NCBI RefSeq assembly: GCF_029761915.1
Contig: NZ_CP121695.1
Span: forward strand, 744,001-808,000
DNA: 64,000 nt
Reading direction: 5' to 3'
Source of the DNA: Bradyrhizobium sp. CB1650
Lineage (GTDB): Bacteria > Pseudomonadota > Alphaproteobacteria > Rhizobiales > Xanthobacteraceae
The position numbers were made by a program, and so were the translations under genes. Below, in pieces: positions 49,362-57,426 of this stretch. The notes under the pieces are model-generated. The model was not told the DNA's origin, ran no database searches, and saw only the letters and a program-made list of their open reading frames with translations. Positions within the stretch are counted from its first letter, which is position 1; the number at the start of each line of letters is the position of its first letter.

Positions 49362-50048
49362 ATGAAAGCAATCTTGATCGATCCAAATACGAAGTCGGTC
49401 GCCAGAATCGACATCAGCAAGGATGCGCGGCTGAGCGATTACTTCGGAGAGAAGCCGCGGGTGGCCATGAAGTTTCCGAAGGGGGACGTCTTGTTTGCGG
49501 GAGTCCAAGAGCGTGCGGAGGCGTTCATCGTCGGAGGATCTCGGCCGATCGCTGGACCTGGTCTGATCGTGGGCCGCCGCACCGGACCGGGGGAGCGGAG
49601 TCCAGCGCTCGTGCGCTTGGACGACGTGGTCACGATGGTTCGTTGGACCGCCATCGAGGTGCGTCCCGGGCCCCCCGCCGCGGTGCGGGCGATCGTGATC
49701 GATCCGGAGCAGGGACTCATCGAGGAGGTGATGATCTCAGCGCATAAGCTTGCCGTGATGAATTTGCTGGGCGGCGAGATCCGCTCGTATATGCGCGTTC
49801 CGGGGAACGACCACGTCCTGTCGCCCGTGTCCGGCCCGGGAGCGCCTTGGCGCTGGCGAAAGGACGATCTGATTTTCAGCTCCAGAAGCGTGATAGTCGG
49901 TCACGATTCAGAGACCGACTATTTTGCCGACGTCGTGACGTCCGTCGAGAACCTGCGGACCAGCGTCGAATTCAGGGCGCCCAACGAAAGTTGTTGGATG
50001 AGCTATGCCGACCGCAAGGCCCAGGCCGATCGACCGCCCGCAGCGTAG
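49362..50048 (+). CDS. Unrecognised protein made of two tandem homologous modules
   Basis: 228 residues. Module 1 (1-72) begins MKAILIDPNTKSVARIDISK and ends AFIVGGSRPIAGPGLIVGR. Module 2 (about 106-195) begins VRAIVIDPEQGLIEEVMISA and ends DDLIFSSRSVIVGHD. The shared pattern (xAIxIDP, two strands, a basic helix, then (G/S)xxxIVG) indicates an internal duplication. No known family was recognised. It lies 93 bp after the preceding gene on the same strand. Confidence 0.65.
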   Translation: MKAILIDPNTKSVARIDISKDARLSDYFGEKPRVAMKFPKGDVLFAGVQERAEAFIVGGSRPIAGPGLIVGRRTGPGERSPALVRLDDVVTMVRWTAIEVRPGPPAAVRAIVIDPEQGLIEEVMISAHKLAVMNLLGGEIRSYMRVPGNDHVLSPVSGPGAPWRWRKDDLIFSSRSVIVGHDSETDYFADVVTSVENLRTSVEFRAPNESCWMSYADRKAQADRPPAA

Positions 50049-50221
50049 GCCGCGCGGCCGGGCTCAAAGCACTCGCGAGCCAAAGCCTTTTGGCGATGTA
50101 AACACATGGTCACCGCAAGGTCGCGAACGTGCTGCTGACGGAGGCCGCGGCTTGCACAAGGCGGCCGACAAAGTGAGCGAGATGGCAGTCAAGATGTTCG
50201 GCAAGCTAAGACGAGCGATAG

Positions 50222-50449
50222 ATGGGTAAGCCGCGTACGTATTCGTGCTGGGACACGTCAGTAAAGATCCAGGACGCTGGTCACGGGCTCGGCGTCTACG
50301 GGAACAGCTACGAGGTCTTCCCGGGCGGCGGTTACACGCGCACCGGCGACGCGATCATGATCCATATGATGCCGGGCATCCGGTTCCTGATCAAAGATGT
50401 CGATGCCGCTATTGCCGAGGCTGACCGCCGCGTAAAAGAGCGGGGCTGA
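50222..50449 (+). CDS. Small hypothetical protein
   Basis: 75 residues, soluble, with a Gly-rich middle (GHGLGVYGNSYEVFPGGGYT) and a helical C-terminus (FLIKDVDAAIAEADRRVKER). The ribosome-binding site is weak. Same strand as the neighbouring unrecognised genes. Function unknown. Confidence 0.5.
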   Translation: MGKPRTYSCWDTSVKIQDAGHGLGVYGNSYEVFPGGGYTRTGDAIMIHMMPGIRFLIKDVDAAIAEADRRVKERG

Positions 50450-50669
50450 AGTCTCAGTCGGCGCCGAACGTCGACCCCACAGACTCGAACCCAGTTAAGT
50501 ACAGCGCATGCGCTTCATTCCGCGCTACGGCGCACGGGCCATGCAAGTCTGTCCTCTAACACAATCGCCGTCGGCAACAGCAAAATGCCCTGATAGTTGC
50601 TGGTTTCCCGCGATTCTGACGTCGGGTATCGTATATTCAGCCGCCGGGTGGACGCGTGTAGAGGAAAGT

Positions 50670-51056
50670 ATGGGCGGAAGCCAAGCCGTTAACGCGGGCG
50701 TCGTCGGCGACGTCGCCAAGCTCTTCATGCACCGTTTGATCGTGCGGAAGCTCCGGCGCGATCCGACGATCATCGAGCGGGCCAAGGTCGTCCATGCCCG
50801 CCAAGCTCAGCAGTTCGCGGATTGGCCATTCGTCCGCGAGTGGGACGAACTGCTTGCTCTTCCAGCCGCGGATCTCACTACGAAGTTGATCAGCCGAGAC
50901 CGCGAAATGGTCCGGTTGCGCAACTCGTCGCCTTTCTACTTGGTCGACGACGTCAGGATCACTGACTACAACACCAGGATCCGCATCTCGCGTGCTGCTC
51001 GGAGGATAGTTGAGCGCGGGATCGCTGCGCGCCGTCGTAGGCCAGACGGGACCTAA
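50670..51056 (+). CDS. Hypothetical basic helical protein
   Basis: 128 residues from ATG 50670 (aggaaag six bases upstream). The sequence is mostly helical and rich in Arg, with FADWPFVREWDELLALPAAD and a basic C-terminal tail (RRIVERGIAARRRRPDG). The basic tail could contact nucleic acid, which is a guess. No known domain. Confidence 0.55.
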   Translation: MGGSQAVNAGVVGDVAKLFMHRLIVRKLRRDPTIIERAKVVHARQAQQFADWPFVREWDELLALPAADLTTKLISRDREMVRLRNSSPFYLVDDVRITDYNTRIRISRAARRIVERGIAARRRRPDGT

Positions 51057-51243
51057 GGTCTACCTTGCGATGAAATGGTGGATACGAGACGGCGCTGGCG
51101 GCGGCGCCACGCCACTGCCGATGCAGGCCCGGAGCCCGGTTCCGAGTCAGAATGATTCCACCGCATTGCCGGATTTGAGCCGCATTGCGACCGAGGTCGC
51201 GGCCAAAGGTCATGCGGGGCGGCGCGCAACACCGGGGGTTTCC

Positions 51244-51987
51244 ATGTCCGGTCATTTGCGATTTTACTTTACCGCTTGGCTCGTACTCGCAGGTCTCTCG
51301 ACATCGCCCGCCTCTGCGAATCCCTTCGCCGACTTTTTCAATGTCACACCGGGGCAAGCCACCGAGCCCGCTCCCTCCGCAGACGAGTGCTTGCCACAAC
51401 CCGGCAAGTCGACAGCCGACGGCCAGCACCGGGTCTATCGTTTCGACGGTCACCGCAAATGCCGGTTCCAGGCTGCTGAGGGGACCGCCACGGTGAAGAA
51501 GCCGCGTCCTCAAGCTACGAAGCATCGTGTAGCCACTCGCGAGGAGAACGCGACCGCGCTGCGCAAGCGGAAGGCGGTCGTGGATGCACGTGCGGAGCTG
51601 CTGCGCTCCGCGCCGGCCGAAACGCCTCACCCGACGCCGCCCGCGCCCGAGTTCAAGGTGGCTGATGCCGCTCCCGTTCCCGCTATGGCGGCCGCGGCGC
51701 TCGTGCCGCCGGCATCCATCGTCGCCAAGCCCGCGACCGATCAGCTTACGCTCGATAGTCCGACGCCGCGCCAGGTCGACGTGGAGACGCTTCTGGCGGC
51801 CGCGCCGGCGGCCAGCGACGCGGTTGCCGCAACCGTACCTCCGGCGACCCCGGTCGCCGTTCCCATCGCCGAGGCGGGCGACGACGGGCCGGGGTGGATG
51901 GCAACCTGGCTCGGCGTGCTGCTGATGGCGCTGGGCGTCGGTTGCCTCCTCAGCTCGAGCCGGACCCTTCGGGGCGTAGCCGGCTGA
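51244..51987 (+). CDS. Secreted or membrane-anchored Ala/Pro-rich protein
   Basis: 247 residues from ATG 51244. A signal peptide (FTAWLVLAGLSTSPASA) is followed by a short Cys-containing domain (ADECLPQPGKS...GHRKCRF, probable disulfide), a long Ala/Pro/Val-rich spacer, and a C-terminal membrane helix, WLGVLLMALGVGCLLSSS. This looks like a periplasmic linker protein tethered to the inner membrane. Function unknown. Confidence 0.65.
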   Translation: MSGHLRFYFTAWLVLAGLSTSPASANPFADFFNVTPGQATEPAPSADECLPQPGKSTADGQHRVYRFDGHRKCRFQAAEGTATVKKPRPQATKHRVATREENATALRKRKAVVDARAELLRSAPAETPHPTPPAPEFKVADAAPVPAMAAAALVPPASIVAKPATDQLTLDSPTPRQVDVETLLAAAPAASDAVAATVPPATPVAVPIAEAGDDGPGWMATWLGVLLMALGVGCLLSSSRTLRGVAG

Positions 51988-52227
51988 CCGGTCGCGCGAT
52001 TTCTCGATCGGAGGATCGGGGCGGCGGCCATCGACGAACGATCCGCAACCATCTTTCGCGGTCGCGCGGGATACGTTCGATACGGGCGGCCGAGCCGAAG
52101 CTGTCGTCGACGGCTCGAGTGGCCGGACCGGTCCGGAATCAGGTCGGGCGTCCGCGTGAGTTCGCACAGTCAGGTTTCCGCGAGAGCGCCTCCGCGCGCA
52201 TCACCGAGGGTTTGATAGGCACCGGAA

Positions 52228-53091
52228 TCATTTTCCACTCGTTGCTGAGGCTCGGTCGATCGCGTCGAACTCGGTCTCATTCAAGCGCCAACCGAGTGCA
52301 TCGAGATTAGTCCTGGCGTGATGAGGCCTGGTCGCTCCGGGGATGGGAATCACGTGACTGTCGCGCGCCAACAGCCAGTTCAGGGCGACCTGGCTGATGC
52401 TGCCATCATGCGCGCGGGCAATCTCGGCGAGACACGTCAGTAGCGTTTTCGTTTCCATGCTGTCCGATGGCCGCGTGAGGCGGCCGGACGCAAGAGGAAA
52501 ATACGCGACCAGGGCCACATCGAGCTCCCGGCAGGCTTCAAGCACGCCATTTGTTTCCACTGCCCGCCGGAGCAGGCTGTAGTTGACTTGATTGGCGGCG
52601 AGCGGAACACCTGCCCTTGCGAGGTGATCGGCGATGCGGCGCATCTGGTCCGCATTGAAGTTTGCCACGCCGACCGCGCGTGCCTTGCCGGACCTCACCG
52701 CTTCGACGAGGCCTTCGGCGAACGCTCCCACGTCGATCAAGGGCAGCGGATAATGAACATAGTAGAGATCGATTGCCTTGAGACCCAGGCGCGCCAGCGA
52801 ACCGTCAAGCGCGCTCATCAGGCGGCGGGGAGAGGTTCGGCCCGGAAAGGGAAGGAATTTCGATGCGATCACCGCGCGGATGGGATCGACGCGCAAACAG
52901 TCACCCACGACGCGCTCCGAAAAATAGACCTCAGCCGTGTCGATCATGCACGGGCCGGCATCATGAATGGCCCGGTATGTTTCCAACACGGCCCCACGAT
53001 CGGCGCGCCGCCACTTGTTCGTGCCGACGCCCAAGGGCAGCACGTGGATGCCGGTTCGACCCAGAAGGCGCGTATCATGATCTGCGGGCAT
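52228..53091 (-). CDS. Aldo/keto reductase
   Basis: 287 residues, complete. The catalytic tetrad is present: Asp and Tyr in MIDTAEVYFSERVVG, Lys in VIASKFLPF, His in YYVHYPLPLID. The C-terminal ISQVALNWLLARDSHVIPIP and GATRPHHARTNLDALGW form the NADPH-binding end. It reduces aldehydes or ketones; the substrate is unknown. It is intact, unlike the AKR fragment at 46236. No obvious operon partner. Confidence 0.92.
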   Translation of the reverse strand: MPADHDTRLLGRTGIHVLPLGVGTNKWRRADRGAVLETYRAIHDAGPCMIDTAEVYFSERVVGDCLRVDPIRAVIASKFLPFPGRTSPRRLMSALDGSLARLGLKAIDLYYVHYPLPLIDVGAFAEGLVEAVRSGKARAVGVANFNADQMRRIADHLARAGVPLAANQVNYSLLRRAVETNGVLEACRELDVALVAYFPLASGRLTRPSDSMETKTLLTCLAEIARAHDGSISQVALNWLLARDSHVIPIPGATRPHHARTNLDALGWRLNETEFDAIDRASATSGK

Positions 53092-53267
53092 CGCGGGGCC
53101 TCTCTTAAGGCGATGTCTTGGCGAAGCACGACGGCTGAAGCCGGGCCCCGCGCGCAGCGCTGCGCCAAGTGGCGAAGGTGCTCCGCGAGCTTGCGAAGCT
53201 CAAGGCGCAATTCGAGTCCGCACGGGACTTTGATCGAGCGGAGTCCTGATCGGGACGGAGGGCCCCG

Positions 53268-54212
53268 CTATGTGCTCACCGACGAAGCGGCCTTGATTTC
53301 AGCACGGTCTTCGCCGGCTTCACCGGAGGCGACGAAGGAGCTCTCCGGTAATAGCCCAAGGGCAAGTCGTGGCGCCGACAATTCCTGGCAGGCCATGCGA
53401 TCAATCCTGCGCTGCATCAGCGCGTAGCATTCACACGCTATGTTCTCGAGCCGCGGCCGGTCGACTTCGACGAAGCCGCGCCGGTCGGACCTGATGGCCC
53501 CCGCCGCGCGAAGCTTGCTCATCGTCAGCGTCACCGTCGTCCGCCGCACCCCGACCAATTGGGCAAGTGCCTCCTGCGTCAGCGGAAGCACGTCGTCGGG
53601 AACGCGGTCGTGAATCTGCAGCAGCCACCGCGCCATGCGGCCTTCCACCCGATGCAGCGTGTTGCAGGCGGCCACGTGCTGGAGCTGCAACAACAGGGTG
53701 CGGGCGTGGACCTGCACCACGTGCCTGATGGCTGCGCTTCGCGCATAGGCGAGCCGGAATTTCGCGGCAGAAATCCGCGATGCGGTGCCGGCCACGCGAG
53801 CCATCGCGGTCACCGACGAGCGCGATGGACCGAGCACGGAGAGCGAGGCCAAGGCACCTTCCCGCCCCATCAACGTGGTTGCGACCGTTTGCCCGTCGGG
53901 CATATCGACCATGAAGGCGATCGCGCCGCTATGGGGAAAATAAACCTGATCGAGCTCATCGCCCGCCCGCACCAACACGGCGTCGGGTTCGAACGAGATT
54001 TTCTGGAAGTGGGGCGTGAGTAGGTCGAGATCCGCTGGCGGCAACGCCGCCAAGAGCCTATTCCCAAGGCTGGTCGGGTGCGCGGTAACGGAGTCGTCCT
54101 TCCCCGAGCGCGCAACCGATGCACCTTGTGAGACGCGCTCATCCTCCTCAACATTCAGAACGCGAGATCGGGCCGTATTCGTCGAGGAAGATTCTTCAGC
54201 TTCGAAATGCAT
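53268..54212 (-). CDS. Crp/Fnr-family transcriptional regulator
   Basis: About 314 residues. A cyclic-nucleotide-like sensor domain (FSFEPDAVLVRAGDELDQVYF-like block near residue 80, FPHSGAIAFMVDMPDGQTVA) is followed by a C-terminal winged helix, PLTQEALAQLVGVRRTTVTL. It lacks the Cys cluster of Fnr and the Arg-Ser cAMP pocket of Crp, so it belongs to one of the many uncharacterised Crp-like groups in Bradyrhizobium and relatives. The N-terminal about 45 residues are low-similarity, and the true start may be further in. Its 5' end abuts a truncated histidine-kinase gene. Confidence 0.87.
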   Translation of the reverse strand: MHFEAEESSSTNTARSRVLNVEEDERVSQGASVARSGKDDSVTAHPTSLGNRLLAALPPADLDLLTPHFQKISFEPDAVLVRAGDELDQVYFPHSGAIAFMVDMPDGQTVATTLMGREGALASLSVLGPSRSSVTAMARVAGTASRISAAKFRLAYARSAAIRHVVQVHARTLLLQLQHVAACNTLHRVEGRMARWLLQIHDRVPDDVLPLTQEALAQLVGVRRTTVTLTMSKLRAAGAIRSDRRGFVEVDRPRLENIACECYALMQRRIDRMACQELSAPRLALGLLPESSFVASGEAGEDRAEIKAASSVST

Positions 54213-54681
54213 GGTCTCGTGGCATTCGCACGCCACCGCCGCGCCTGATCATCCCGCCAAGGACGGCGAGATTGTTCTTCGTCCGGTGCGCCATTTCCTG
54301 CAGCAGCACGGCCTTGGTCTTGTCGGCCAGCATGACGCGCCGGAGTTCGGCACGCTGAAATTCGGCGACGACGGCTGTCCCGGCGGCGGTGATCGCGAAG
54401 AGCGCGTTCGTGGAAAGGAAATCGAGGCCGAATCCGCCCGCGTAGCTGAGGTAACCACCTACGCCGACGGCGATCACCGCCGCGAATATTCCGCAGTCGC
54501 GATCGAAGAGGACACCGGACAGAAACACGCCGGACAGCAGCAGGAAGTATCCCGGCGCTCCGGTCTGCATCTGCAGCGCCATCTGCAGCACGGCGCACAC
54601 CACCATGATGCACGCGGAGATGCAGTATCGGACCAGCCTCGGAAGCCGGTGCTCCAGAACCAGCGGGTAAAGCCTGTTCAT
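54196..54681 (-). pseudogene. Truncated HWE/HisKA_2-type histidine kinase
   Basis: About 161 residues from ATG 54681. A DUF4118-like membrane domain has helices ISACIMVVCAVLQMALQM, GYFLLLSGVFLSGVLF and IFAAVIAVGVGGYLSYAGG. The phospho-acceptor region LLQEMAHRTKNNLAVLGGMI holds the His, and homology then stops and the frame ends after 15 unrelated residues. The ATP-binding catalytic domain is gone, so it cannot phosphorylate itself. The 3' end overlaps the Crp-like gene start. Confidence 0.8.
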
Positions 54682-55297
54682 CGAATTCAAACCGCCCGCA
54701 GGCGATGGCCGTTCCCGCGCGCACCGCAGCAATTTTGTGAGCGGAACGAAATTCCGAGTTCGCGATTGGATTGCCTACAGCCCCTAGATATTGAAGATGG
54801 TGGACCTCGGCACCCGCACGGTGTCCGGGTCCATTGCTTCGGACGTGCCGCACCGCACCTCATCAGCCGTCGCCATCCGGGTCGGCGGGACACTCGCCCG
54901 GCTGAGCGCAATCGTCCTTACCTCCTCGCGGGAGGCTGGCCGAACCTAATCATGGCCGGGAGCGATTTTGAAACGATCAGTGAGATCGACACGGGGGGAG
55001 GCCGGCCTGGAAGACGTAGGATTGGCGTGCCTGGCGGCAGATAAGTTGCGCGAGCGAAGCTCTTTGCATCGATTAAAGTCGAGGCTGGGCGCAGGCTACG
55101 AAACTCAATCCTTCGAATGACCCCCGATGCCGGACAGTCCTGCGGCTGGTCTCCATATCCGACGCAGCGGGTTGAGGGCTTTCGCCCAGCTCATGAACAT
55201 GAGCGCAGAGCCTTGTGCATGGGTCCTTCCGATCGCGAGCATGGCGCGGCAGGAACGATCCTCTCACCGACCGATTGCCATCGGACGGAGTAGCGTC
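54682..55297. other. Long intergenic region upstream of receiver genes
   Basis: 616 bp with no recognisable gene. A plus-strand ORF of about 50 codons (54799-54951) lacks any motif. The upstream promoter of the receiver pair should lie at its right end, but I could not assign boxes. Confidence 0.35.
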
Positions 55298-55684
55298 ATG
55301 ACTATGATTCCCATGCGACGAGCCCAGGAGAGGCCCGCGCGGATACTACTCGTGGAAGACGAGATCTTCATCCGCATGGACGTCGCGGCGGCGCTTCGAG
55401 CAGCCGGCTTCGAGGTCATCGAGGCCGCCCGCGCGGACGCCGCGCTGGAGTTCCTCGAGTCCGGCGAGCCGTTGGACCTGGTTTTCACGGACGTCCAGAT
55501 GCCCGGCGACCTCGACGGTCTCGCCCTGGCCGAACTGGTTCGGGAGAGGTATCCGATGCTGCCGATCCTGATCGGCTCCGGACGCTGGGAAGTGGAAGGC
55601 GCTGCCAGCAAGCTCGGCAGATTCATCCCAAAGCCGTACGATCCCATCGGTATCGTGCGGCTCATCGCGACCACCATGCACTGA
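55298..55684 (+). CDS. Stand-alone response-regulator receiver
   Basis: 128 residues, a single receiver domain with no output domain. LLVEDEIFIRMDV supplies the acidic pair, the phospho-acceptor is D65 in VFTDVQMPG, the switch Ser is in LIGSG, and K112 is in IPKPYD. All signature residues are present, so it should be phosphorylated. It may relay phosphate for a hybrid or HWE kinase, the truncated example being 600 bp away. A second receiver follows 9 bp later. Confidence 0.9.
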   Translation: MTMIPMRRAQERPARILLVEDEIFIRMDVAAALRAAGFEVIEAARADAALEFLESGEPLDLVFTDVQMPGDLDGLALAELVRERYPMLPILIGSGRWEVEGAASKLGRFIPKPYDPIGIVRLIATTMH

Positions 55685-55693
55685 GTACCTCGA

Positions 55694-56080
55694 ATGGAGC
55701 AGCCGACTGTCCTGGTCGTGGAGCGCGACATATTGGTGCGGCAGCCGCTCGCCCAATATCTTCGCGACTGCGGGTATCAGGTCCTGGAAGCGATCGACGC
55801 TGACGAGGCCCGTCAGGCGCTGTCGGAGCGAGGCGGCCAGATCGCCGTTACGCTCATCGACGTGAAGGGTGTGCCCAGCGAGCACGGCTTTGCACTGGCG
55901 AATTGGATCAGGTCCGGACACCCCGGCATCAAGGTCTTGCTCGGCGGAACCATTGCCAAGGTCATGCAACTCGCAGGCGACCTGTGCAACGAGGGGCCGG
56001 ACGGCCATTTGGACTACCGCACCGTGCTGGATCACATCCGGCGGCTCCTTGCCGGCCGCGAGGAAGGATCCACCAGGTAA
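55694..56080 (+). CDS. Degenerate stand-alone receiver
   Basis: 128 residues with the receiver fold: VLVVERDILVRQPLAQYL (acidic pair changed to E-R-D), D56 in TLIDVKGVP, Thr in LLGGTIAKV. The invariant Lys-Pro near strand 5 is replaced: GHLDYRTVL stands where family members read a KPYD-like sequence. Without that lysine, normal phosphorylation-driven switching is doubtful. It is co-directional with and 9 bp from the intact receiver. Confidence 0.85.
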   Translation: MEQPTVLVVERDILVRQPLAQYLRDCGYQVLEAIDADEARQALSERGGQIAVTLIDVKGVPSEHGFALANWIRSGHPGIKVLLGGTIAKVMQLAGDLCNEGPDGHLDYRTVLDHIRRLLAGREEGSTR

Positions 56081-56116
56081 AGCGAACCAGCTTGCGACGG
56101 CCGCGCCGGCAAATGC

Positions 56117-56263
56117 TCAGAAGATTCCGAGAAGGACGAACACCCCGACCTCGGCCAGGACGGCGATGCCCATGATCGTGACCGTGAGAAGCATATCGCC
56201 TATCGGCATGGAGGGCATGGCGTACCTCGCGCTTCGTGCCCCTGTCGCGAACACATGAGCCAT
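56117..56263 (-). CDS. Possible small single-helix membrane protein
   Basis: Up to 48 residues, with the C-terminal helix MLLTVTIMGIAVLAEVGVFVLLGIF broken in the middle by Glu. Starts at 56263 or 56218 are possible. Small and uncertain; no family recognised. Confidence 0.35.
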   Translation of the reverse strand: MAHVFATGARSARYAMPSMPIGDMLLTVTIMGIAVLAEVGVFVLLGIF

Positions 56264-56535
56264 GGAAAAGTTTCGGTTCCGCCTGCCGAGTTCCAGGTAT
56301 AGGTTCCGCAACCGGCAGGGCGTTCGAACGGGGGCGCTTTATGCGGATCCTTGAACTGTCATGCTGGTGCGTGACCGCGGCCAGTTTGGTGCTGGTGGTC
56401 GCCGTCATGGCCTTTCTCTGAATCCGCAACGATTCTCGCTTCGAAATGTCGGCGGGACGAGTACGCATACGAGCAGAGAGCCGCGCCACGCTAGACTAAC
56501 GCGGATATGCCCGCACTCGGAGGTTGCCGGCGAGA

Positions 56536-56736
56536 TCAATTCCGCATCATGGGAGCTTCGCGCAGCGCGTTACGGCCGACCTGTTTCAATCCGTCCACCG
56601 ACGTCTCGCCCCTGGTCGCGGCCTCGAGGATCTTCGAGGCGACATGCGCGCGGGCAGAGGTCTCATAGCGAGACACGGTTTCGCAGACTTCGTCCAGAAC
56701 CGCGCGCAACAGCGTGGTCGTCTCGGTGTCGAACAT
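56536..56736 (-). CDS. Small conserved-looking helical protein
   Basis: 66 residues. It begins MFDTETTTLLRAVLDEVCET and continues SRYETSARAHVASKILEAAT, then EGLKQVG-like VDGLKQVG. This helical, soluble pattern is familiar from small proteins of rhizobial genomes, but no function is known. A gggggg-rich ribosome-binding region lies upstream. Confidence 0.6.
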   Translation of the reverse strand: MFDTETTTLLRAVLDEVCETVSRYETSARAHVASKILEAATRGETSVDGLKQVGRNALREAPMMRN

Positions 56737-56905
56737 TTGGATGGCCCCCCATCGGCAGGAAAGCGGGAGAACGTGACGGCGGCCGATGCGTTCCGGATTT
56801 CGCGAGGATAATCAGCTTGACAAACCGACCGCCCGGCATCTCCGGACTTGACCGCGGCGTCGCGCATGTACTGAAATTCCCGCCTTGTTGCGTTGGTGGT
56901 ATTTC

Positions 56906-57118
56906 ATGGACATCGAGTTTTTCAAACAGCAGGCGCTGCGCGCCCGCGATCTGGCCGAGAAGGCCGATCCATTCACCAGGAAGCGTCTGCTGGCCCTTGC
57001 CGACAAATACGACGTCAAGGCCGGCGGCCCCTCGAAAGCCTCGCGCATGATCGAGCGGCCGGTGCCGCTTCCGCGCGAGTGGCCCGTATCGACCGGCGGG
57101 CAATCGGGCGAGGCATGA
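56906..57118 (+). CDS. Small hypothetical protein
   Basis: 70 residues from ATG 56906. MDIEFFKQQALRARDLAEKA and FTRKRLLALADKYDVKAG form an amphipathic helical pair of a type common in Bradyrhizobium. The stop overlaps the start of the next tiny ORF (atga). Function unknown. Confidence 0.6.
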   Translation: MDIEFFKQQALRARDLAEKADPFTRKRLLALADKYDVKAGGPSKASRMIERPVPLPREWPVSTGGQSGEA

Positions 57119-57183
57119 AGAAGCCGAAGCAGAAGGACAAGACGACCGAGATCGGCTGCGATGCGTGCGGCGGAAAGGGGTAG
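57115..57183 (+). pseudogene. Truncated zinc-ribbon-like mini-ORF
   Basis: 22 codons, MKKPKQKDKTTEIGCDACGG then KG and a stop. The single CxxCxGxG-like knuckle looks like half of a DnaJ-type zinc ribbon, whose second knuckle is missing. It is translationally coupled to the preceding gene. The stop at 57181 coincides with the point where the opposite-strand gene is also cut. Confidence 0.45.
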
Positions 57184-57188
57184 GCCTC

Positions 57189-57316
57189 GAGTTGAGCGCC
57201 AGCCAGTAGCCGAAATCCCAGCTCTCGATCTCGACGATGTAGTCGACGATCTCCTCCGCCGGCTCGCGCCGGCGCGCCTTCTTCCTGACCGCTTTCGGCT
57301 TCGGTTCGGCAGCCAT
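57189..57316 (-). pseudogene. N-terminal fragment of a hypothetical protein
   Basis: About 42 residues from ATG 57316: basic MAAEPKPKAVRKKARRREPA followed by EEIVDYIVEIESWDFGYWLA. The second block is the start of a longer family in these genomes, but here the frame ends after LNSR. The break is at about 57185, next to the truncated zinc-ribbon ORF. Confidence 0.45.
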
Positions 57317-57426
57317 CGCGAGGACCGTCCGGCATCCGCAGAGACGCGGCGAGGATAGCCGAGTCGAAGTGAGGCGATAATCCCGCTATGATCGCCCGGA
57401 GATTGTAGGCGGCGGCAGGCGGGGGG

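Noticed and set aside
53092..53267. Short frame ending LAKLKAQFESARDFDRAES
   Set aside because: It looks like the tail of a lost gene, but only about 35 codons remain and no family could be named.
54016..55044. 342-codon plus-strand open frame
   Set aside because: It overlaps the Crp-like gene and the kinase fragment on the opposite strand and shows no domain.
56341..56421. 26-codon hydrophobic ORF
   Set aside because: Plausible single membrane helix, but there is no ribosome-binding site and nothing else supports it.
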